From assembly GCA_964343305.1 (NCBI GenBank), contig CAYFJO010000303.1:1-13154 (forward strand): a stretch of 13,154 bases of DNA. The letters are read 5' to 3'. Origin of the DNA: CAYFJO01 sp964343305 (GTDB lineage Bacteria; Planctomycetota; Planctomycetia; Pirellulales; Pirellulaceae). The translations under genes and the position numbers were made by a program. Shown here in pieces: positions 8,292 to 13,154 of this stretch. Below the pieces are notes generated by a model that saw nothing but the letters and a program-made list of their open reading frames with translations, searched no databases and was not told the origin of the DNA. Position 1 is the first letter of the stretch, and every line of letters begins with the position of its first letter.

Positions 8292-11200
8292 ATGGATGTG
8301 AAACGGACTGAAATACTGCTAGTGGATGACGACCAAGACCACATCGAGTTGGTTCGTCGGTCGTTCGAATCACGAAACGAGGACACGATCCTCTCGTTCG
8401 CGCGTTCTCTCGGCGAAGCAAGAGAGAACCTCAAGAATTCGACGCCGGATCTGGTAATTGCAGATCTGCGTTTGCCGGATGGTGATGGCACGGAACTGCT
8501 GTCCGGAAACGGAAGCGAGGGCGCTTTGCCGGTGGTTATTCTGACGGGACATGGAGACGAGCAAGCGGCGGTAGACGCCATGAAGGCCGGTGCCTTGGAC
8601 TACGTTGTCAAAACTACCGCAACGCTGGCCGACATGCCCCGTGCTGCCAAGCGCGCGCTGCGCGAGTGGAATCATATCGTCGAACGCAGGCGCACGGAAG
8701 CGGAGCTGCGAAAAAGCGAACACCGTTTCCGCGATTTGTTTGACGGCTCGCCCGACGCCATCTTTGTAGAAGATTCGAATGGCTTCGTCTTAGATGTCAA
8801 CCCGGCAGCTTGCGAGTTACACAAGATGAGCCGCGGTGAATTGGTGGGCAAGAACGTGGTCGAGCTGATACCACCCGAATTCCGCGACGAAGTGAGTCGC
8901 GAGTTCCCCAAATTAGTCCAGGGCGAAGTTGACCGCTTCGATGGATGGAGCTGGACCAAAGATGGACGTGCCGTGCCGATCGCGCTACGGTGCCGAAAGA
9001 TCGACTACGAAGGCCAGCCAGCCCTGCTGCTACATGTGCGCGACATCACCGAGCGCAAACGGGCCGAGGAATCGCTTCGTGAAAGCGAGGAACGTTACCG
9101 TCTGTTTATCGAACACAGCAACGAAGGCGTTGTGCTTTGCCGGTTTGACGAACCGATCCCGATCGATTTGCCCGAAGAGGAACAGATTCGGCGGATCCAT
9201 CGCGGCTACTGCTTCGAGACCTGCAATGACGCCTTTGCTCAAATGTACGGGTTATCGCGGGCAGGAGACCTGATCGGCAAAAGTCCGAGAGACGTTGATG
9301 GTCGGGAAGACAACCTGACTGAACAGAATCGGGTCACGATCCGACAGTGGATTCGCAGCGGCTTTCGCTCGTTGGATGCCTTGACCGAGGAGTTCGACCA
9401 GGACGGCAACCGGATGTTCGTTCACAACAACCAGGTCGGAATGGTCAGCGACGGCCACTTGACACATGTGTGGGCAACGCAGCGCAATGTGACACACCGC
9501 ATCGAGGCCGAGGAAGCACTACATATTCGCAATCGTGCGTTGGCATCCACCAGTAATGGCGTCCTCATCACCGATCCAAACCAGCCAGACAATCCCGTCA
9601 TCTTTTGCAACGCCGCGTTCCAAACAATGACCGGTTACACGGAACAAGAAACTCTCGGTCGTAATTGCCGCTTTCTCCAGGGCGACGACTGCGACCAGGC
9701 AGGATTGGACGAATTGCGCGCCGCGATCCGAGAGCAACGCAGTTGCCAAGTGACGCTGCGAAACTACCGCAAGAACGGCGAGATGTTCTGGAACGAATTG
9801 ACGCTGTCCCCGGTCTTCGATGATCTAAAACAGCTAACCCATTTTGTCGGCATCCAGAACGATATCACCGACCGCAAACGAGCAGAGCGACAAGCTGCGC
9901 AGTATGCGCGGCAACAAGAATCGGTCGCTCGACTTGGCCAATGCGCGGTCACGAACGTTGATTTGGATTCGCTGATGGACGAAATCGCTCATACCGTTGC
10001 CGACACGTTTGACGTGGAATACTGCAAAGTTCTGGAGTGTCTGCCCGGTGGCGAGCAAGTCCTCTTGCGCGCGGGAGTCGGATGGAATGAAGGCTTGGTC
10101 GGAAACGCGACCGTCGGCACGGCTCTGCAGTCGCAGGCAGGTTATACGCTTCGGGCCGATGGACCGGTCATCGTCGAGGATCTGAGGACGGAAACGCGAT
10201 TCAGCGGTCCGCCGTTACTTCACAATCACGGCGTCGTAAGTGGAATGAGCGTGATCATCCACGGTGCGGAAAGCCCATTTGGAGTCCTCGGCGCACACAC
10301 GACAAAACGACGAACATTCAGCCAGGAAGACATCCGCTTTCTCCAAGTCGTTGCTAATTTGCTGGCTGATGCGATTCAGCGGAAACAGGCCGAGGATGCC
10401 CTGCGAGACCGGGAACATCGTCTGCGGCTGATCACGAATTCCGTACCTGCGATGATTGCCTACGTGGACCATGAGCGGCGATATCAGTTCGCCAACACCC
10501 CCTATCGAGAGACGTTTGGCGCCGTGTCCGAAGAGATAGTGGGGATGCACATCTCTGACGTTCTGGGCGAGGTGGGATACGCTCGCGCTCGCCCACATAT
10601 CGATGCCGCGCTCCGTGGCGAGGCTGTCACGTTTGAAGTGGAAATGCCAATCAAAGACAATCCACCGCTCACACTTCGGCCAACACTGGTGCCACACATT
10701 AACGAACATGGCGACGTCGTCGGGTACTATGCCCTGGTTCTGGACGTCACGGAACAACGGAAATCTGAAGATGAACTGCGTGCCAGCGAACAGCGGTATC
10801 GCAGCCTGCTTGACAACCATGTGGACGCCGTAGGGCTGACGGTCGATGGCAAGATCGTGTATGCCAACGACCAGATGGCCAACCTGACCGGATACACACT
10901 CGAGGAAACAATGGGCTGTTCACCGGTCGAGTTTATCGCCCCCAAAGATCGCCAGCGAGCTGAAAAGCGAATCGCCGAGGTTGTTGCCGGAAGTAGTCCA
11001 ACATCTTCGGAATACGAATTCATCCACAAAGACAACCATTTGCTAACCGTCGAAATCCTCTCACACGTCATTCAATACGCCGGCAAACCCGCGCTGCTGA
11101 GCGTCCTGCGCGACGTTACCCAACGCAAGGAGTTGGAAGAGATGCTGCGCCGAGCAGATCGTTTGGCCTCGACCGGAACACTGGCAGCCGGAATTGCCCA

Positions 11201-11867
11201 CGAGATCAACAACCCGATGAGCGCTGCGTGGACTTCAGCGGAAATGGCGCTGAAGCTGAGAGACAAACCCGAGACGGCCGATTTGTTCGAAGACTCGATG
11301 CACACCGTCATCAACTCGGTTCAACGCTGTGACCAGATCATTAAGAGCGTACTGCGGCTGGTGAGATGCGAGTCGTCAGCCAAGACGCCGGGTGATATCA
11401 ATGACATCGCGCGGCGCGCAGCTGAGATTAGTCAGTCCTATGCAAAAGAGCAGGACGCCACAATCGAGCTTCAACTTGGAGAGAATCTTCCGTCCGCCGT
11501 GATGAATCCAATAGAAATAGAACAGGTCGTAGTGAACCTGATCCAAAACGCAATCCAGGCAAGCCGCGGACCAGCTCGTGTGACGATTCTTACGGAAAAG
11601 ACACCACAAGCCATTCGTATTACCGTCAAGGATCGTGGGCGCGGTATTGCCGATTCAATCAAAGACCAGATCTTCGATCCGTTTTTCACGGACCGCCCAA
11701 CTGGCGCTGGCGTGGGGCTTGGTCTGAGTATCGTCAACAGCATTGTCGAGGAACACGGTGGTTCGATTGACATTCGCAGTCAGCAAAACGAAGGCACCAC
11801 CGTTACCGTCGTCTTGCCAACTGAGGGTGCCATACCTGTTGCCATAGGTGATACCCTTACGCAATGA
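8292..11867 (+). CDS. REC-PAS-PAS-LOV-GAF-PAS-PAS histidine kinase
   Basis: A 1191-residue soluble sensor kinase. The REC (1-125) has Asp58 (VIADLRLP) and Lys107, followed by Thr instead of the usual Pro. Two PAS domains follow (about 142-258 and 265-402); the second is a long variant with an insertion containing IPIDLPEEEQ. The LOV domain (about 416-528) has Cys459 in GRNCRFLQG and Asn491, Asn501 and Gln522, so it should form a flavin photo-adduct. A GAF domain (about 540-698, with RFSGPPLLHNHGVVSGMSV) and two more PAS domains (about 708-832, 835-950) precede an NtrB-like kinase core. The core has His970 in GIAHEINNP, N-box NLIQNAIQAS, G1 KDRGRGI and G2 GAGVGLGLSI. The ATG has CGGGAG 9 bases upstream. 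It lies 194 bases before the FixJ-type regulator, a plausible partner for this kinase class. Confidence 0.94.
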   Translation: MDVKRTEILLVDDDQDHIELVRRSFESRNEDTILSFARSLGEARENLKNSTPDLVIADLRLPDGDGTELLSGNGSEGALPVVILTGHGDEQAAVDAMKAGALDYVVKTTATLADMPRAAKRALREWNHIVERRRTEAELRKSEHRFRDLFDGSPDAIFVEDSNGFVLDVNPAACELHKMSRGELVGKNVVELIPPEFRDEVSREFPKLVQGEVDRFDGWSWTKDGRAVPIALRCRKIDYEGQPALLLHVRDITERKRAEESLRESEERYRLFIEHSNEGVVLCRFDEPIPIDLPEEEQIRRIHRGYCFETCNDAFAQMYGLSRAGDLIGKSPRDVDGREDNLTEQNRVTIRQWIRSGFRSLDALTEEFDQDGNRMFVHNNQVGMVSDGHLTHVWATQRNVTHRIEAEEALHIRNRALASTSNGVLITDPNQPDNPVIFCNAAFQTMTGYTEQETLGRNCRFLQGDDCDQAGLDELRAAIREQRSCQVTLRNYRKNGEMFWNELTLSPVFDDLKQLTHFVGIQNDITDRKRAERQAAQYARQQESVARLGQCAVTNVDLDSLMDEIAHTVADTFDVEYCKVLECLPGGEQVLLRAGVGWNEGLVGNATVGTALQSQAGYTLRADGPVIVEDLRTETRFSGPPLLHNHGVVSGMSVIIHGAESPFGVLGAHTTKRRTFSQEDIRFLQVVANLLADAIQRKQAEDALRDREHRLRLITNSVPAMIAYVDHERRYQFANTPYRETFGAVSEEIVGMHISDVLGEVGYARARPHIDAALRGEAVTFEVEMPIKDNPPLTLRPTLVPHINEHGDVVGYYALVLDVTEQRKSEDELRASEQRYRSLLDNHVDAVGLTVDGKIVYANDQMANLTGYTLEETMGCSPVEFIAPKDRQRAEKRIAEVVAGSSPTSSEYEFIHKDNHLLTVEILSHVIQYAGKPALLSVLRDVTQRKELEEMLRRADRLASTGTLAAGIAHEINNPMSAAWTSAEMALKLRDKPETADLFEDSMHTVINSVQRCDQIIKSVLRLVRCESSAKTPGDINDIARRAAEISQSYAKEQDATIELQLGENLPSAVMNPIEIEQVVVNLIQNAIQASRGPARVTILTEKTPQAIRITVKDRGRGIADSIKDQIFDPFFTDRPTGAGVGLGLSIVNSIVEEHGGSIDIRSQQNEGTTVTVVLPTEGAIPVAIGDTLTQ
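9507..9869 (+). repeat. LOV-coding segment, copy 2
   Basis: Partner of the segment at 6539-6901. Homology stops cleanly at the LOV borders: the preceding PAS domains differ, and the downstream parts are a GAF domain here and a kinase core there. This shows movement of the LOV unit as a module. Confidence 0.8.
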
Positions 11868-11893
11868 GAAGTATTTCCCTTACACATAGGTTG

Positions 11894-11916
11894 TTTTCCT
11901 AATGCGACCAGGAAAA
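11894..11916 (+). other. Weak hairpin after the kinase gene
   Basis: TTTTCCT (11894-11900) and AGGAAAA (11910-11916) form a 7-base-pair AT-rich stem with a 9-base loop, 26 bases after the kinase stop codon. There is no T-run after the stem, so I do not call it an intrinsic terminator. It lies just before the candidate -35 box of the regulator gene. Confidence 0.3.
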
Positions 11917-11923
11917 ACCCTAC

Positions 11924-11952
11924 TTGACATATCGAAACAGTATGTCGATAAA
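11924..11952 (+). promoter_or_regulatory. Candidate sigma-70 promoter of the FixJ-type regulator gene
   Basis: A perfect TTGACA (11924-11929) is followed after exactly 17 bases by GATAAA (11947-11952), a 4-of-6 match to TATAAT. Transcription would start near 11959, giving a leader of about 100 bases before the ATG at 12062. It is the best promoter-like sequence in the window and suggests the regulator is expressed separately from the kinases. Primary sigma-factor recognition is inferred. Confidence 0.55.
11926..11950. promoter_or_regulatory. Operator-like pair of interleaved inverted repeats
   Basis: Two perfect 6-base inverted repeats overlap inside the promoter: GACATA (11926-11931) with TATGTC (11941-11946), and TATCGA (11930-11935) with TCGATA (11945-11950). 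Each has a 9-base spacer. They occupy the spacer between -35 and -10 and run into both boxes. A dimeric regulator bound here would block RNA polymerase. Autorepression by the downstream regulator is possible but only a guess. Confidence 0.4.
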
Positions 11953-12008
11953 GACGCAGCATCAAATCGTTTCACCATCAGAGTTTGTCACGAGGCACGA
12001 ATACCTTA

Positions 12009-12045
12009 GTCTGTGCAAGCAGATCTTTGGTTTTCGACCACAGAC
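12009..12045 (+). promoter_or_regulatory. Leader hairpin next to the ribosome binding site
   Basis: GTCTGTG (12009-12015) and CACAGAC (12039-12045) are perfectly complementary and enclose 23 bases. In the predicted leader RNA this stem ends 5 bases before the G-run AGGGGG (12050-12055) that serves as the ribosome binding site for the ATG at 12062. It could modulate translation initiation. The large loop makes the structure only moderately stable, and I recognise no riboswitch class. Confidence 0.35.
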
Positions 12046-12061
12046 AAAAAGGGGGTAGGCT
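12043..12061 (+). repeat. Copy 1 of a G-rich intergenic motif, used as ribosome binding site
   Basis: The stretch GACA-AAAAGGGGGT-AGGCT directly abuts the ATG of the FixJ-type regulator. The same motif, with one inserted base and two swapped bases, recurs at 12953-12972. Here its G-run doubles as the Shine-Dalgarno sequence. Confidence 0.4.
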
Positions 12062-12709
12062 ATGGCGGTACTTGATCGTACGACGATCGACACACAATCT
12101 TTCCTAGATCAAGCGACTGTCTTCATCGTTGATGATGATGCGGATGTCCGCAAAGCGATTTCTATATTGGCATGCTCCGTGGACCTCAACGTCGAAGCTT
12201 TTTCTTCCGGCCAAGAGTTTCTCGATCATTACAATCCAGAAACTCCTGGATGTCTGATTTTGGACGTACGCATGCCGGGAATGAGCGGTCTTGAACTCCA
12301 GGAACGACTCGTCGAGCAAGGATCTCCACTACCAATCATCATGGTCTCTGCGCACGCCGAACTTTCCGTCGCCACACAGGCAATGCGAACTGGAGCAATC
12401 GATTTCATACAAAAACCCTACAGCCCACAATTGCTGCTGGAGCGCATCCACGAAGCCATCAAATTGGATGCCGCCGCCCGCCGCAAACTATCCCAACATG
12501 CCGACATCGCTCGGCGGGTGTCTCAACTCTCCGATCGCGAGCGTGAGATAATGCAATTGCTGGCCCAGGGCCTATCAACAAAAAAGATTGCAACCGCGCT
12601 CAACATAAGCCCCAAGACCGTCGACAACCACAGAGCCAGCATCCTCGACAAAATGCAAGTCGAAAATGTCGCTGAACTCGTGCGCCTGGTGATCAATCAC
12701 ATCAATTGA
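12062..12709 (+). CDS. FixJ-type response regulator (REC plus LuxR-type HTH)
   Basis: A 215-residue response regulator. The receiver (about 18-130) has Asp24-26, phosphoacceptor Asp68 (LILDVRMPGMSG), Ser96 at the switch position and Lys118 (FIQKPYS), as in the FixJ/TodT branch. A LuxR-type HTH occupies about 153-208: LSDREREIMQLLAQGLSTKKIA, then the recognition helix around SPKTVDNHRASILDKM. It is the only DNA-binding output protein in the window and so the likely end-point of the kinase cascade. It has its own candidate promoter and a leader of about 100 bases with an operator-like palindrome and a hairpin. The ATG is preceded by a G-run. Partner kinase and target genes are unknown; the NtrB-like LOV kinase just upstream is the first candidate. 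Confidence 0.94.
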   Translation: MAVLDRTTIDTQSFLDQATVFIVDDDADVRKAISILACSVDLNVEAFSSGQEFLDHYNPETPGCLILDVRMPGMSGLELQERLVEQGSPLPIIMVSAHAELSVATQAMRTGAIDFIQKPYSPQLLLERIHEAIKLDAAARRKLSQHADIARRVSQLSDREREIMQLLAQGLSTKKIATALNISPKTVDNHRASILDKMQVENVAELVRLVINHIN

Positions 12710-12815
12710 CATCCTCACAGCATTTTGAATCGCCGGAAGCACGACGCATGTGCAGTATCAACCTCCAGACACACCTGACTTCACTCTTTCGTCGACATCA
12801 TGGTGTCCAGCAGTG

Positions 12816-12842
12816 AATTCGTCCTAAAGAAGAGGGCGAATT
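12816..12842. other. Intergenic hairpin downstream of the regulator
   Basis: AATTCGTCCT (12816-12825) pairs with AGGGCGAATT (12833-12842) over 10 base pairs with one G-T wobble and a 7-base loop (AAAGAAG). It lies about 107 bases after the regulator stop. No T-run follows on either strand, so it is not a standard intrinsic terminator. It may be an RNA-stabilising 3' stem or chance. Confidence 0.35.
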
Positions 12843-12923
12843 GAGGGCCACAGCAGCCAGTCCAATGCCACACGGACCGTTGTATATTAGACGACATTTG
12901 CCGCCATCACGCCGCAAACAATC

Positions 12924-12985
12924 TTGCAAACTGGCCCCGCTTCACGGGGCCTGACACAAAAGGGGGTGGACTCACTTTGCAAACT
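12924..12985. repeat. REP-like element: hairpin bounded by TTGCAAACT direct repeats
   Basis: TTGCAAACT occurs at 12924-12932 and again at 12977-12985. Directly after the first copy is a perfect GC stem, GGCCCCG (12933-12939) and CGGGGCC (12945-12951), with a CTTCA loop. Next comes the G-rich motif ACAAAAGGGGGTGG. The compact order of direct repeat, hairpin, conserved tail and direct repeat resembles a REP-type dispersed element or a small miniature element with target duplication. The second copy overlaps the stop codon of the minus-strand remnant. Confidence 0.4.
12953..12972 (+). repeat. Copy 2 of the G-rich intergenic motif
   Basis: GACACAAAAGGGGGT followed by GGACT, nearly the same as the sequence just before the regulator start at 12043-12061. 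There is no start codon nearby, so here it is not acting as a ribosome binding site. That argues for a dispersed sequence motif. Confidence 0.4.
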
Positions 12986-13127
12986 ACTGCCGCAGCACTT
13001 CCAGGAAGTTCACGCGGCTCTTCGATTCGCTGCTGAAGAAGGCGGCGAACCACTGGTTGCCGATGTGCAGTGTGTGGCCGTTCTTTCCCTGATGGCGGGC
13101 GGGTGCATAAACAGAATTGCGCAGGAG
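12984..13127 (-). pseudogene. Minus-strand C-terminal coding remnant, unrecognised
   Basis: Read on the minus strand, 47 codons are open and end in TAG at 12984-12986. The peptide includes VYAPARHQGKNGHTLHIG, then QWFAAFFSSESKS, and ends RVNFLEVLRQ. Its composition looks like a genuine protein C-terminus. The frame is closed upstream by TGA at 13128-13130, and there is no start codon with a ribosome binding site, so the piece is broken by a stop or frameshift, or is an old gene end. It abuts the REP-like element, consistent with a decayed mobile or accessory gene. I do not recognise the family. Confidence 0.4.
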
Positions 13128-13154
13128 TCAGATTTGTTGGAAAGTGTCAATATG

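Noticed and set aside
10215..10820. Minus-strand open frame of 201 codons opposite the second LOV kinase
   Set aside because: It overlaps conserved GAF and PAS coding on the plus strand and has no ribosome binding site or domain of its own.
11894..11916. Intrinsic terminator after the second LOV kinase
   Set aside because: The stem is short and AT-rich and no T-run follows. Kept only as a weak hairpin.
12933..12951. GC hairpin as an intrinsic terminator
   Set aside because: The stem is perfect, but no T-run follows on either strand. The flanking direct repeats suggest a repeat element instead.

Overview
The window is about 54% GC by eye and almost wholly coding. Ten genes are read, all on the plus strand, and every one belongs to bacterial signal transduction. 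There is no tRNA, rRNA, CRISPR array or intact mobile element. Domain-rich cytoplasmic kinases, a FixJ/NarL-type regulator and dispersed G-rich intergenic motifs suggest a free-living environmental bacterium. A planctomycete of the Pirellula/Rhodopirellula type is my best guess, made from general resemblance and not proven by the sequence.

Region 1 (1-1809) is an RsbR-RsbS-RsbT stressosome module. It holds the STAS end of an RsbR co-antagonist cut by the window edge, an RsbS-like STAS protein, and an RsbT switch kinase fused in one chain to an RsbX-like PP2C phosphatase. Region 2 (1806-8081) follows without a break, mostly with ATGA or similar overlaps. It encodes a hybrid histidine kinase with two receivers, two stand-alone receivers, a 1015-residue REC-PAS4-LOV-histidine kinase, and an Rcp1-like receiver. 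Regions 1 and 2 look like one operon. Region 3 (8292-11867), after a 210-base gap, is a 1191-residue REC-PAS-PAS-LOV-GAF-PAS-PAS histidine kinase. Region 4 (12062-12709) is a FixJ-type response regulator with its own candidate promoter and a structured leader. It is the only DNA-binding output in view. The right edge (12710-13154) is non-coding sequence with hairpins and a REP-like element, then a broken minus-strand coding remnant.

Proposed working: the RsbR/RsbS complex holds RsbT and the fused phosphatase resets it. Freed RsbT would act not on RsbU/sigma-B (no such genes are visible) but on the neighbouring kinase, whose N-terminus resembles a decayed RsbT/GHKL fold. Phosphate would then pass among three kinases and eight receiver domains to the FixJ-type regulator. 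Two of the kinases carry complete LOV flavin photosensor signatures, with the adduct cysteine in GRNCRFLQ and the Asn/Asn/Gln flavin set, so blue light is a likely co-input. The most unusual points are an RsbS with His where the phosphorylated Ser is expected, the RsbT-RsbX fusion, the decayed RsbT-like domain on the first kinase, and the pair of near-identical LOV domains beside a stressosome module.
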